A DNA stretch of 64,000 bases from an uncultured Psychroserpens sp. GTDB lineage: Bacteria > Bacteroidota > Bacteroidia > Flavobacteriales > Flavobacteriaceae. A model generated the notes under the pieces. The model had not been told where the DNA came from. It was given only the letters and a program-made list of their open reading frames with translations, and ran no database searches. How positions within the stretch are numbered: the stretch's first letter is position 1; every line of letters starts with the position of its first letter. The stretch lies in NCBI RefSeq assembly GCF_947500255.1, contig NZ_CANMRL010000002.1:248001-312000 (forward strand). The letters run 5' to 3'. Of this stretch, positions 1 through 7,574 are shown piece after piece. The translations under genes and the position numbers were made by a program.

Positions 1-1
1 C

Positions 2-253
2 GATAGTTTAAGACGAGAATATTTAAAGATGTTCAATTATATCTATTCGGTTAAAATTGACTCTACAACGTACACTTCCGAATTTATTTTAGCTGAAAAC
101 TTTAAGGAAGAGCTAGGTTTCGAAACCTATCTAAATTTAGACAGTATTGCCGAAGGTAAACATTTACTGCATGTGGACCGTTTACGAGTTAGAAATGGAG
201 ATACGATTAAATGGATCGTGAGTAGAATCCCATTTTGGTACTTTAAGGATTAA
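2..253 (+). CDS. Hypothetical protein, C-terminal part (cut by window edge)
   Basis: The frame is open from base 2 (DSLRREYLKM...) with no stop before the left edge, so this is the last ~83 residues of a longer protein. A Met codon at 29 is probably internal. The tail is mixed charged and aromatic and ends RIPFWYFKD. No domain is recognised. Its stop overlaps by four bases the stop of the convergent gene that ends at 250. Function unknown. Confidence 0.55.
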   Translation, partial: DSLRREYLKMFNYIYSVKIDSTTYTSEFILAENFKEELGFETYLNLDSIAEGKHLLHVDRLRVRNGDTIKWIVSRIPFWYFKD

Positions 254-672
254 GCTTCATAGCGTTTATCGAAATGCCGTTTTAATATTGGAATTTGCAC
301 ACACAACATGATAACAAATAAGAGCACTGCATAAATAAGCGTTTGCGAAAACTCTATCGATGCTAGAGGATTGTTAATCTCGATAGTTGTAAAACGTTCT
401 AATCCTAGATTAGAGAATACCGTATCTTCTGAATCGGAAGTTCCAAAAATCGCATACCCAATAATGCCAACACATACGATAGCAATAATTGACCATATAC
501 GTTTAGATATTAAAGGCACATAGGTCGTCACCTTAGAGGTACTCAAGCCTTTAATATGAGACATCACGTCTTGGGTAAAATCTAACGACGGACGTTCAAT
601 CGCGGATTTACCTATCACTTTTCGTGATAGATGGTCTAAATGTTTATCTGCGTTCTCGTTCATAATGTTCAA
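250..672 (-). CDS. Two-TM membrane protein, probable anti-sigma partner
   Basis: A 140-residue protein. Its start overlaps the end of the ECF sigma factor gene by 29 bases (Met4 at 663 is an alternative start), so the two are translationally linked. About 50 cytoplasmic residues are followed by a hydrophobic segment (residues ~58-77) and a second one (~111-130). The size, the two membrane segments and the position after an ECF sigma gene suggest a membrane anchor or anti-sigma factor. That role is inferred from context; I see no zinc-binding anti-sigma motif or other named domain. Confidence 0.75.
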   Translation of the reverse strand: MNIMNENADKHLDHLSRKVIGKSAIERPSLDFTQDVMSHIKGLSTSKVTTYVPLISKRIWSIIAIVCVGIIGYAIFGTSDSEDTVFSNLGLERFTTIEINNPLASIEFSQTLIYAVLLFVIMLCVQIPILKRHFDKRYEA

Positions 673-1234
673 TTATTTCTGGTTCTAATTGCGACTTTAA
701 TATCGTGGCTAACTTTTTTCGGCATCGAAACAACTTCACTTTAATAGAATTTGCTGTGATACCTACAATCTTAGAAATTTCATCTAAAGATAAGTCATCA
801 AAATAATATAAGGTCAATAAAAAGCTATCTTCGCTAGGTAACTTATCAATACACCGCTGTATTGCTTCTTCTCGCTCTTTAGCTTCAATCTTATCTAATG
901 CATTATCAATGGTTTTCACTTGATGCGCTGTAAACTCATTTATTTCAACGTCATTTAAGTGCTTTTTATTCTTTTTAATCTGATCCAAACAAGTGTTGTA
1001 AGCCACTCTATAGATCCAGGTCGAAAACTTAGAATCCCCTTTAAACTTGTCCAGAGACTTGTAGGTCTTTATAAACGTGTCCTGAGCGACTTCTTCTGCT
1101 TCTTCCCTATTTTTAAGCATTCGCAATGCTAATGTAAACACCAAATCTTTATACATATCTACCAATGTCGCAAAGGCATTCGTATCGCCATCGATGATTT
1201 GATTGATGAGTATTTGATCGTTGTTGGTGGTCAT
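644..1234 (-). CDS. ECF RNA polymerase sigma factor (sigma-70 family)
   Basis: A 196-residue sigma factor with region 2 (residues ~22-90; DMYKDLVFTLALRML, then the TWIYRVAYNTCLD helix) and region 4 (~125-185; YYFDDLSLDEISKIVG helix-turn-helix and KLFRCRKKL). It directs RNA polymerase to a small regulon. The gene downstream is its likely membrane partner, and the divergent DUF6249 gene shares the same promoter motif. A GTAACC-N16-CGTC sequence immediately upstream predicts autoregulation with a very short 5' leader. Confidence 0.95.
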   Translation of the reverse strand: MTTNNDQILINQIIDGDTNAFATLVDMYKDLVFTLALRMLKNREEAEEVAQDTFIKTYKSLDKFKGDSKFSTWIYRVAYNTCLDQIKKNKKHLNDVEINEFTAHQVKTIDNALDKIEAKEREEAIQRCIDKLPSEDSFLLTLYYFDDLSLDEISKIVGITANSIKVKLFRCRKKLATILKSQLEPEIIEHYERERR

Positions 1235-1245
1235 TTTTTTATTAA

Positions 1246-1271
1246 GACGACATCATTAACCTTAAGGTTAC
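1246..1271 (-). promoter_or_regulatory. Predicted ECF promoter of the sigma gene
   Basis: Read on the minus strand, GTAACC is followed after exactly 16 bases by CGTC, the typical -35/-10 layout of ECF sigma promoters. The same motif and spacing recur on the plus strand at 1304. The -35 lies inside the perfect palindrome TAACCTTAAGGTTA (1257-1270). Transcription would start only a few bases before the ATG at 1234. Confidence 0.7.
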
Positions 1272-1303
1272 AATTTCCGAAGAAAAAAAAATTAAAAAAA
1301 TGT

Positions 1304-1329
1304 GTAACCTAAATTCGAAACCTATCGTC
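1304..1329 (+). promoter_or_regulatory. Predicted ECF promoter of the DUF6249 gene
   Basis: GTAACC (1304-1309), 16 bases, then CGTC (1326-1329), matching in sequence and spacing the divergent motif in front of the sigma gene. It lies ~45 bases upstream of the ATG at 1375. This makes the DUF6249 gene the most likely direct target of the neighbouring sigma factor. Confidence 0.7.
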
Positions 1330-1374
1330 ATAAGCTCAGAACATTTAAAATTAATCAATTAAAAACGAAACACT

Positions 1375-1719
1375 ATGGAAGCCATTTTAATCCCAATCTC
1401 TTTATTTATAGCATTATTTGGTGTTGCTTACCTATACCTATCTACTAGAAACAAAGAGCGTTTAGCACTTATCGAAAAAGGTGCAGATGCAACAATATTT
1501 ATGAAAGGTAAACGACACACCGCTCCAATTTGGAAAGTACTCATTCTTAACCTTGCATTATTGCTCATGGGCATTGGTATCGGTATTTTTATTGCGTCTC
1601 TTCTACATTATAATCTAGGTGTTGAAGAAGAAGTAGCATTCCCAGGTACTATTTTCCTAATGGCAGGTGTAGGACTATTTGTAGGATTTACAATGACCAA
1701 AAATTTAGATAAAGAATAA
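1375..1719 (+). CDS. DUF6249 family small membrane protein
   Basis: A 114-residue protein with three hydrophobic segments (residues ~3-22, 52-75 and 90-107). The first cytoplasmic stretch STRNKERLALIEKGAD is characteristic of the DUF6249 family of Bacteroidota. No enzymatic residues are evident. It is divergent from an ECF sigma gene and carries the same predicted ECF promoter, so it probably acts in that envelope-related response. A strong terminator follows. The family assignment is from the motif; the role is inferred. Confidence 0.85.
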   Translation: MEAILIPISLFIALFGVAYLYLSTRNKERLALIEKGADATIFMKGKRHTAPIWKVLILNLALLLMGIGIGIFIASLLHYNLGVEEEVAFPGTIFLMAGVGLFVGFTMTKNLDKE

Positions 1720-1743
1720 ATAACATCTAACCAATCAATCTTA

Positions 1744-1775
1744 AACCACTGTTAATGCGCAGTGGTTTTTTTTAT
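1744..1775 (+). terminator. Rho-independent terminator
   Basis: AACCACTG and CAGTGGTT form a perfect 8-bp stem around a 7-base loop, followed by a run of T. It closes the DUF6249 transcription unit. Confidence 0.85.
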
Positions 1776-1807
1776 TTGCATCGACTTAATGTGTATATTT
1801 AGCCATA

Positions 1808-2815
1808 ATGAACTCAATTCTACACATAAAACATATGAAATACGTATTATGCAACCTACTGCTTTTCGCTATTGTTTTTTCTAGTCATTCGCAAACCAAG
1901 ATTATCGATGAGGAAACCAAATACCCTGTGTCCTATGCGACCGTATCCTTTGGAAATGGGCAAGGTTTATTTGCCGATGATGATGGCATGTTTATTTTCA
2001 CTAAGAAACTCTATCCAGATGTTGATTCGCTGTACATTTCGGCTTTAGGCTATAAAGATTTATCATTAGCGACTAAAGATTTACCTCAGACTATTACGAT
2101 GCAGATAGAAGCTGATAAATTGGATGAAGTGGTTGTAAATGCAAAAATTAGCAGGAAATTTAAAAAGGAGACCATAAAGCCCTATCTCGATGACGACTAT
2201 TACAAATGTTGGTTGCCAACTATAGAAAGTGAGATCGCCGTGTTTTTTCCTAACGGAAATGAGAAGCTTAAGAAAATCACGTCTGTCCTATTTCCTATTA
2301 CGCTAGAATCGCGAGATTGGAAAAAACGCAAACGTGCCAATGCAGATAAACGGAAGTTCTCGACACTATTTAAAGTGAAATTCTATAAAAACGATAATGG
2401 CTTTCCAGGTGAGGTGATGACCTATACCAATATTGTATTTAGAGCAACCGAAAAAAATGGCGATGAATTTGAACTTGATGTTTCAGAGCACAACCTGTTT
2501 ATGCCAGATAATGGCTTCTTTGTCTCTATACAAGTACTAGGTTATACTGATCAAAACGGAAAACTTCTGCCAAACAAAAAGTACAAAGAAATAAAAGGAA
2601 AAAACGGAACCGTTAAAATACCAACTAACTTTAGGCCACTACTTCCATTTACAGACCAAATTGATACGCATAACACCTTTATTAGACGTGTGTTTATAAG
2701 CGGAAACAATTGGGTACAATTTAAAAAAGGGAATGGTATCGAGTCTAGTTTATTACGTACCAATCTCAATAATTATGGTGTTGGTATTAACTACAATGCC
2801 TATAAAGATGAATAG
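1808..2815 (+). CDS. Secreted protein with carboxypeptidase-regulatory-like domain
   Basis: 335 residues. A signal peptide (KYVLCNLLLFAIVFSSHSQ) is followed at residues ~31-115 by a beta-sandwich of the CarboxypepD_reg-like type: DEETKYPVSYATVSF, GLFADDDGMFIF, ISALGYKDLSL and DKLDEVVVNA. These domains usually begin TonB receptors or surface proteins, but here the rest (~120-335) is not a beta-barrel receptor and is unrecognised. Met10 (1835) sits at the usual distance before the signal peptide and may be the true start. The stop overlaps the DoxX gene start by 8 bases, so the two form an operon. Confidence 0.85.
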   Translation: MNSILHIKHMKYVLCNLLLFAIVFSSHSQTKIIDEETKYPVSYATVSFGNGQGLFADDDGMFIFTKKLYPDVDSLYISALGYKDLSLATKDLPQTITMQIEADKLDEVVVNAKISRKFKKETIKPYLDDDYYKCWLPTIESEIAVFFPNGNEKLKKITSVLFPITLESRDWKKRKRANADKRKFSTLFKVKFYKNDNGFPGEVMTYTNIVFRATEKNGDEFELDVSEHNLFMPDNGFFVSIQVLGYTDQNGKLLPNKKYKEIKGKNGTVKIPTNFRPLLPFTDQIDTHNTFIRRVFISGNNWVQFKKGNGIESSLLRTNLNNYGVGINYNAYKDE

Positions 2816-3161
2816 CCCTTGGCATCTCTATCTTATGGCTGGCATGTATAGTGTTGCTGGCATTATGCATTTTGTAAAACCAAAGCTATATATGCGTATC
2901 ATGCCGCGTTATTTACCAAACCACAAGCAATTGGTATATCTAAGTGGTCTTGCAGAAATCGCGCTTGGTATTGGCTTGTGCATTCCTGTATTGAAAACTT
3001 TCGCTATTTATGGTATCATTGCTATGCTCGTGGTCTTTTTACTCGTCCATTTTTATATGCTCTCTAGTGATAAAGCTGCAGCAGGATTCCCAAAATGGGT
3101 ATTGGTATTGCGATTGCCATTGCAATTTGGATTGATGTATTGGGCTTGGTGGTATTTGTGA
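2808..3161 (+). CDS. DoxX-like family membrane protein
   Basis: 117 residues from the ATG at 2808, which overlaps the preceding gene's stop. Four hydrophobic segments and the opening LYLMAGMYSVAGIMHFVKP are typical of small DoxX/MauE-like proteins, followed by GLAEIALGIGLCIP and the end LMYWAWWYL. DoxX-like proteins are inner-membrane proteins linked to oxidoreduction in some systems; here the substrate is unknown. It is the last conventional gene before the cassette array. Confidence 0.85.
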   Translation: MNSPWHLYLMAGMYSVAGIMHFVKPKLYMRIMPRYLPNHKQLVYLSGLAEIALGIGLCIPVLKTFAIYGIIAMLVVFLLVHFYMLSSDKAAAGFPKWVLVLRLPLQFGLMYWAWWYL

Positions 3162-3194
3162 AATCAGTTAACGGTTGTCGGGAACATAGAACCT

Positions 3195-3240
3195 AAAAAC
3201 GCGTATATTTATTTTCATATAACCAGTTGTGTGTAATTTG
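3195..3240 (+). repeat. Cassette-boundary repeat R0 (left end, short form)
   Basis: AACGCGTATA followed after a short gap by ATATAACCAGTTGT and then GTGTAATTTG. It has both arms but lacks the ~100-base middle part of other copies. It ends with the core GTTGTGTGTA (3226-3235). As the first copy and a shortened one, it could be the array's primary attachment site or a remnant. Confidence 0.6.
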
Positions 3241-3266
3241 AGAAAACAGAAATGGAAAGATAATTT

Positions 3267-3635
3267 ATGGGAATATTTGATTTTCTAAAAAAAACAACGA
3301 TTAACTTCTCTGATGAAAACGTTTCGGAACTGTCCCAAAAATAGGACTTGCTCGGACAAACATTAATTGACAATGGACACGGATTCTATGTTGATTATTT
3401 ATCTCAAATTCGACTTTCCGCAGACAATAAAAATGAAATTGAATTTAAAAAACTAGTGATTAGTAATGAATTATTCGGAAGTGCTGGTGCTCTTTGGGAA
3501 ATTCATATTGAAAATCCGTCTGAACACAAAAAATTCAACAAGCAATTTACTGAATATGTTGATCTACTTACTCGAATGGGAATAAAAAATGGACGAGTTA
3601 GACAAATTCGGAAAACAATGCTAAAACTGAACTAA
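3267..3635 (+). pseudogene. Hypothetical cassette gene interrupted by an in-frame stop
   Basis: An ATG at 3267 opens a frame (MGIFDFLKKTTINFSDENV...) that hits TAG at 3342-3344 after 25 codons. It then continues in the same frame without further interruption to the stop at 3635, giving 122 residues in total if read through. The intact downstream part (from TTG at 3348) contains NELFGSAGALWEIHIENP. I do not recognise the family. The single stop could be a recent mutation, a sequencing error, or hide reinitiation at TTG 3348. The gene lies between repeats R0 and R1, whose facing ends are complementary over 10 of 10 bases. Confidence 0.65.
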
Positions 3636-3643
3636 AATAAAAA

Positions 3644-3780
3644 CTACACACAACAACGTGTATAATTAATTACTTCTGAATTTCCTCAGCGGAAATTCCT
3701 CGGAATTAATTAACTTGTGTACTCATCGGAAAATCGTAACCGATTTCCCGCAACTAACCATACACGTACACGTTGGCAGT
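3644..3780 (+). repeat. Cassette-boundary repeat R1
   Basis: The left end is TACACACAAC (3645-3654) then AACGTGTATAATTAATT. The middle has two small hairpins (GAATTTCC with GGAAATTC, and AATCG with CGATT). The right arm is ACCATACACGTACACGTTGG. The left ten bases are the exact reverse complement of GTTGTGTGTA in R0, at the other end of the same cassette. Confidence 0.85.
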
Positions 3781-3789
3781 AATTTGAGA

Positions 3790-4494
3790 ATGGAGCAAAA
3801 AAGAATAAAAAACCCAGATAAACTATATAGATATCGTCCATTAGGAAATTCGTGGGCTAACACTTTGATAGAAATTACAGGAATGTTGTGGTTTTCAAAA
3901 GCTGAAGGACTTAATGATCCATTTGATGGCCTTGGATATGCATTAAAACACAATGACAAATACCAAATGAAAGATCATATCTTATCGTTAGATCGGATTT
4001 GGAGTGTAATTTGTTTGACAACGAAATGGGACAATCCAACAATGTGGGCACACTATGCAAACAATTATTCAGGACTTTGTTTCGGATATGAAAAAAAAGA
4101 GCTTATTAAGCACGTAAATCATGTTAATGCTAATGCACATGATCCTGCTTATGCTATTAAAGGAGCTTTCTTGGAACCGATGAATTATGAAACAAACATT
4201 CCACAAACTTTTAAATCTCTAAAAGAACCATTAACTATAAAAACAGAGCATTGGACATACGAAGATGAATGGAGATTTGGTTTATTAAAATCTTATGGTC
4301 CTGGAGATAAAAAGCAAGGTGCTCGTCATGGCATAATGAATGCGTTGTCAGAAATTATATATACAGACAAGTTGAAAATGAATGAGTTGTTGACAATAAA
4401 AAAAATAGTCAAAGAATCTAACCTAAATATAAAGTTTTACAAAATTAATATTGAGAAAGGAATGCGAGTTATGCAAAGAGAAGAAGTAAATTAA
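3790..4494 (+). CDS. DUF2971 family protein
   Basis: 234 residues from the ATG at 3790; an upstream frame extension runs through the repeat and is discarded. Family hallmarks are present in order: LYRYRPLG (~10), GMLWFSKAEGLNDPFDG (~30-47), SVICLTTKWDNPTMWAHYANNYSGLCFGYE (~75-104) and WTYEDEWRFG (~158-167). DUF2971 proteins are often found in defence-related or accessory regions; their biochemical function is not established. It is the single gene of its cassette, 10 bases after repeat R1 and just before R2. Confidence 0.9.
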   Translation: MEQKRIKNPDKLYRYRPLGNSWANTLIEITGMLWFSKAEGLNDPFDGLGYALKHNDKYQMKDHILSLDRIWSVICLTTKWDNPTMWAHYANNYSGLCFGYEKKELIKHVNHVNANAHDPAYAIKGAFLEPMNYETNIPQTFKSLKEPLTIKTEHWTYEDEWRFGLLKSYGPGDKKQGARHGIMNALSEIIYTDKLKMNELLTIKKIVKESNLNIKFYKINIEKGMRVMQREEVN

Positions 4495-4497
4495 AAA

Positions 4498-4750
4498 ACT
4501 GCTTACAACAACGTGTATAGTCAATTGCTTGGTCTGTGTGTACTCGGACACGAGCGAAGCGAACTGGCGCAAGCAAAATCCTACGGATTTTCCTCTAGTT
4601 CGTTTTCTTTTACTAATTTAGACCTAGCCAACGCAACAACTATTAAAGCTAGTAGATTTTTGTTCGGCATTTTAGGAAAATGACGTTCACAAAAACGAAC
4701 TAGGGAAAATAATCACCGAAGGTAAACCATACACAAACAAGTTGTAACAC
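4498..4750 (+). repeat. Cassette-boundary repeat R2 (long variant)
   Basis: The left end is ACTGCTTACAAC then AACGTGTATAG. The middle contains CGAAGCGAACTGGCGCAAG, the hairpin AAAATCC-TAC-GGATTTT, TTTTCTTTTACTAATTTAG and an extra ~100-base block with a large hairpin (4649-4703). The right arm is ACCATACACAAACAAGTTGT. R9 carries the same extra block. Confidence 0.9.
4649..4703 (+). other. Large stem-loop inside long-variant repeat R2
   Basis: CTAGT pairs with ACTAG at the ends. Inside, GATTTTTGTTCGGCATTTT pairs imperfectly with AAAATGACGTTCACAAAAAC across an AGG loop. The equivalent hairpin in R9 has a different sequence but the same fold. Confidence 0.6.
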
Positions 4751-4767
4751 ATTTGAATTTTCAAGTA

Positions 4768-5739
4768 TCAATTACTATAAAAATTCAATTTCCTCAATAT
4801 AACAAATGAAACTAAAAAAGGAGGACCTGTTTGTAAAAATGTAGTTACTAAATCTGCCATTTGTGTATCTTCCCAATTAATGGCTTTTATTATGTAGTTT
4901 AATATTAGATACATCACTAAAGATAGTATAACAGCAATAAAAATACGTGCGACACGTAACCAAGTTTTTCCGGAATCCGAATTTTGTCCAATCTGATTAA
5001 TTATGAAATAAGCCACAATTAGTCCCAAAAGTCGTCCTATATTATCCGCATCTAAAAGTCCAATAAATGGAGTTAATAAAACTAGTGGAATTACAAAATA
5101 TGATATTCGTGAAAAAGCAGGTGGTTTTAACTTTTTATAGCTATTAATTTCTAATGATTTAAAGAGAAATACAGCAATTAAAACAGCTAGTCCACCTACA
5201 AGTACTCCACCAATAACATCTGCAATAAAATGCCTACCTAAGTACATTCTCGATAATGCCATAAGAATAACCCAACAAACCGAAAATATAAGTAATCCTT
5301 TTTTACGATAGAAAAATAAAAGTCCTAGTAAAAAAGCTGTAGCTGCACTAACATGTCCCGAAGGTAACCCATAACTCCAATTAGTTTGATTTTTAACAGC
5401 TACAATAGCCTCTTTAGTAGGTAAAGACCAAAAACTATTGGCTCCACCAAAATCTACTAAACGTCCAGAGGGCTGTTGTCCTGGTTCTATAACACGAACA
5501 TCTATATCACTTGGACGTGGTAATTTTAATCCTCTTTTTAGACCATCAGTCATTATTCCTCCAATGGCTAAAATCATGAAAATCGCTAGGCCTTTCCGTA
5601 AATTTATTCCAAATGTTATTACTGATATTAATATGCCATATACCATAGAATATCCAAGTAAAGAAACTGTTGACATAAACCAAGTTAAAAAGGGTGACTC
5701 AAAAGATTGGAGCCAGATGATTGGATCTACTTGAAACAT
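4768..5739 (-). CDS. PAP2 superfamily lipid phosphatase
   Basis: A 323-residue integral membrane protein with eight or more hydrophobic segments. All three PAP2 signatures are visible: KRGLKLPRP (K-x6-RP, ~69-77), YGLPSGHVSAA (PSGH, ~123-133) and SRMYLGRHFIAD (SR-x5-H-x3-D, ~163-174). Family members dephosphorylate lipid phosphates such as undecaprenyl pyrophosphate or phosphatidate at the outer face of the inner membrane; the substrate here is unknown. It is the only cassette gene on the minus strand, lying alone between R2 and R3. Confidence 0.92.
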   Translation of the reverse strand: MFQVDPIIWLQSFESPFLTWFMSTVSLLGYSMVYGILISVITFGINLRKGLAIFMILAIGGIMTDGLKRGLKLPRPSDIDVRVIEPGQQPSGRLVDFGGANSFWSLPTKEAIVAVKNQTNWSYGLPSGHVSAATAFLLGLLFFYRKKGLLIFSVCWVILMALSRMYLGRHFIADVIGGVLVGGLAVLIAVFLFKSLEINSYKKLKPPAFSRISYFVIPLVLLTPFIGLLDADNIGRLLGLIVAYFIINQIGQNSDSGKTWLRVARIFIAVILSLVMYLILNYIIKAINWEDTQMADLVTTFLQTGPPFLVSFVILRKLNFYSN

Positions 5740-5793
5740 TTGATATAAAAATTAATTATCTAATTTAGCATTTTTAAAAACAGAAAACAAAAC

Positions 5794-5927
5794 GTGTCTC
5801 AACAACGCGTATAGCTCATTGCTCTTAAATTCCTATTGGAATTTCTGTCGCTTCTGAACAATGGGTTCCTGTTTATTTACTAACTTAGTGCAGACGCAAC
5901 AAACCATACACGAACACGTTGTGAGTC
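5794..5927 (+). repeat. Cassette-boundary repeat R3
   Basis: The left end is GTGTCTCAAC (5794-5803) then AACGCGTATAG. The internal hairpin is AAATTCC-TATT-GGAATTT, followed by TTTACTAACTTAGTG. The right arm is ACCATACACGAACACGTTGT. GTGT at the left end is complementary to ACAC following GTTGTA at the end of R2, across the PAP2 cassette. Confidence 0.88.
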
Positions 5928-5929
5928 AT

Positions 5930-6403
5930 ATGAAGAACTTTCTAGAAAATATTGATGATTTGTTGCGTGTGAATTGCGCAATATCTGATTATTATGTTGA
6001 GTTTACACTAAATAATTTAAATCCAGACGAAAAATTGAGAAGTGTTCAATTAGATGTAATGCTTCCCATGTTTAAAAGCTATAGAGTTGATTCTGAAAAA
6101 TATCACTCCGAAGGAAAGCTCAAAAAATTGCAGTCAATCTATAATGGAATTGAAAAGGAAGCATCAGAAAATATAATGCTCGAACAATATGTATTTGAGA
6201 AAATAGGCATAAAATTGGGTATGCGAGAGCGCTACAACCGAAAATTGAATAAAATAATTGAACGTGGGAAACTCAAAAATGAAAACGAATACCATATGAT
6301 TATGGATCAAATCAATATTTTATGTCAGCTTAAAGATAGAGATGACGAAGTGATTGATAATTTGAATACGTTAATCATTGATTTTGAAAAGAAATACGCA
6401 TAA
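5930..6403 (+). CDS. Hypothetical cassette protein
   Basis: 157 residues from the ATG at 5930, directly after the right arm of R3; the open frame extends upstream to 5861, but that part is repeat sequence. The protein is charged, largely helical in appearance and soluble, with no signal peptide or membrane segment. Visible stretches include NPDEKLRSVQLDVMLP, GIKLGMRERYNRKLNKIIERG and the C-terminal IIDFEKKYA. I do not recognise a family. It is the single gene of its cassette. Confidence 0.75.
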   Translation: MKNFLENIDDLLRVNCAISDYYVEFTLNNLNPDEKLRSVQLDVMLPMFKSYRVDSEKYHSEGKLKKLQSIYNGIEKEASENIMLEQYVFEKIGIKLGMRERYNRKLNKIIERGKLKNENEYHMIMDQINILCQLKDRDDEVIDNLNTLIIDFEKKYA

Positions 6404-6550
6404 CATACTGTAAAAAATGGCGCGCGATTACACTTAAGAGAAGTGCCACTGTTCCTAGAGTAAAACCCTACGGATTTTCCTCTGGTTCGTTTTCTTTTGC
6501 TAACTTAGTCCTAGCATACGCAACGAAACCTTACACGAACACGTTGTAAA
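6404..6550 (+). repeat. Cassette-boundary repeat R4 (degenerate left arm)
   Basis: The left arm is not recognisable. The middle has AAAACCC-TAC-GGATTTT, then CTCTGGTTCGTTTTC and TTTTGCTAACTTAGTCC. The right arm is ACCTTACACGAACACGTTGT (6528-6547). Confidence 0.85.
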
Positions 6551-6571
6551 TTATTAGAAACCGAACAAAAA

Positions 6572-7108
6572 ATGAACACAAAATTTCCAATTCTAGAATC
6601 TGAAAGAGTCATCTTAAGACAATTTGTTGATTCTGATTTAGAAAATGTTTTTAAAGGACTTTCCCACCCTGATATTATAAAATATTATGGAATTAGTTTC
6701 GATAGTTTAGAAGCAACGAAAGAACAAATGATTTGGTTTGCTGACCTCGAAAAAAATGAAAATGGAATTTGGTGGGCTATTTGTTCAAAAGATGATGGGA
6801 GATTTCTTGGAGCGGGAGGATTAAACGATTTGAGTAAAGAAAATAAAAAGGCGGAAATTGGTTTTTGGCTGTTGCCAGAAAATTGGGGAAAAGGATTTAT
6901 GACCGAAACAATGCCACTTATCTTTAATTACGCATTTGATAGTATTGGACTACATAGAATTGAAGGATTTGTAGAAACAGAAAACGTGAATTGTAAAAAA
7001 GCTCTTGCAAAACTGAAATTCAATTTGGAAGGAACCATGCAAGACTGTGAAGTTAAAAATGGAGAGTTTATTAGTTTAGATATTTACTCAAAAATAGCTA
7101 ATAAGTAA
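6572..7108 (+). CDS. GNAT family N-acetyltransferase (RimJ/RimL type)
   Basis: 178 residues, the usual length for the Acetyltransf_3 subfamily. It opens ILESERVILRQFVDSDLENVFKGLSHP-like and contains GFWLLPENWGKGFMTE (acetyl-CoA pyrophosphate-binding motif A, ~95-110) and GLHRIEGFVETENVNCKKALAKLKF (~128-153), which are typical of RimJ/RimL enzymes. Such enzymes acetylate protein N-termini or small amines; the substrate cannot be told from sequence. It is the single gene of the cassette between R4 and the half-repeat R5. Confidence 0.92.
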   Translation: MNTKFPILESERVILRQFVDSDLENVFKGLSHPDIIKYYGISFDSLEATKEQMIWFADLEKNENGIWWAICSKDDGRFLGAGGLNDLSKENKKAEIGFWLLPENWGKGFMTETMPLIFNYAFDSIGLHRIEGFVETENVNCKKALAKLKFNLEGTMQDCEVKNGEFISLDIYSKIANK

Positions 7109-7110
7109 AA

Positions 7111-7137
7111 CGCCTTACAACACTGTATATAGTAATA
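7111..7137 (+). repeat. Cassette-boundary repeat R5 (left arm only)
   Basis: CGCCTTACAACACTGTATAT and AGTAATA match the left arm, but no middle or right arm follows. The matching right half appears after the next gene (R6), as if that gene interrupts a repeat copy. Confidence 0.6.
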
Positions 7138-7199
7138 TACAAACACCTACCAAATCATTGATTTGGCTTTTAATAAGAAATAAATCAAAAACAAAATAC

Positions 7200-7547
7200 A
7201 TGAAAACTCTTAAATTAATTTTCGCACTATTGACCATTACTTGCTTCATTAATTGTAGCTCTTCTAAACAAGCAACTGCTTACGAAAATGATTATAAATT
7301 AGACACGATTGAATATAATGTCAAGGATAGTAGCATTAAAGATTTATTGTACTCTCATATGGATAAAACGAAATTTAAAAAGGGACAATCAATAAATGAA
7401 TCAACTTTTATTAAAGAGAGAAAACGGATTGTGAAATTGATACGTAAAAATAAAAACCCAGATTTTTCCATTGATAATGTAAGTTTTGAAATTGACACAA
7501 CTTTATCAAAAAATAAATTCTCAGTGACTACTATAGTCAAACAATGA
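7200..7547 (+). CDS. Hypothetical lipoprotein
   Basis: 115 residues from the ATG at 7200 (the frame is open further upstream without a Met). The N-terminus MKTLKLIFALLTITCFINCSS is a lipoprotein signal with lipobox Cys at about residue 20. The mature part is short and lysine-rich, with no recognisable domain (DSSIKDLLYSHMDKTKFKKG, then a C-terminal FSVTTIVKQ). It lies between a lone left repeat arm and a lone right arm, unlike other cassettes. Confidence 0.75.
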   Translation: MKTLKLIFALLTITCFINCSSSKQATAYENDYKLDTIEYNVKDSSIKDLLYSHMDKTKFKKGQSINESTFIKERKRIVKLIRKNKNPDFSIDNVSFEIDTTLSKNKFSVTTIVKQ

Positions 7548-7574
7548 TCAAATTATTCTGACTTTAAAATTAAA

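Noticed and set aside
3715-3789. Start of the DUF2971 gene at 3715
   Set aside because: The codons before 3790 are repeat sequence; homology to the family begins after 3790.
5438-5734. Open frames opposite the PAP2 gene and other long antisense frames
   Set aside because: They are frame shadows without start context, domains or conservation.
5861-5929. Start of the hypothetical gene at 5861
   Set aside because: The extra 23 codons are the repeat's right part; the ATG at 5930 follows directly.
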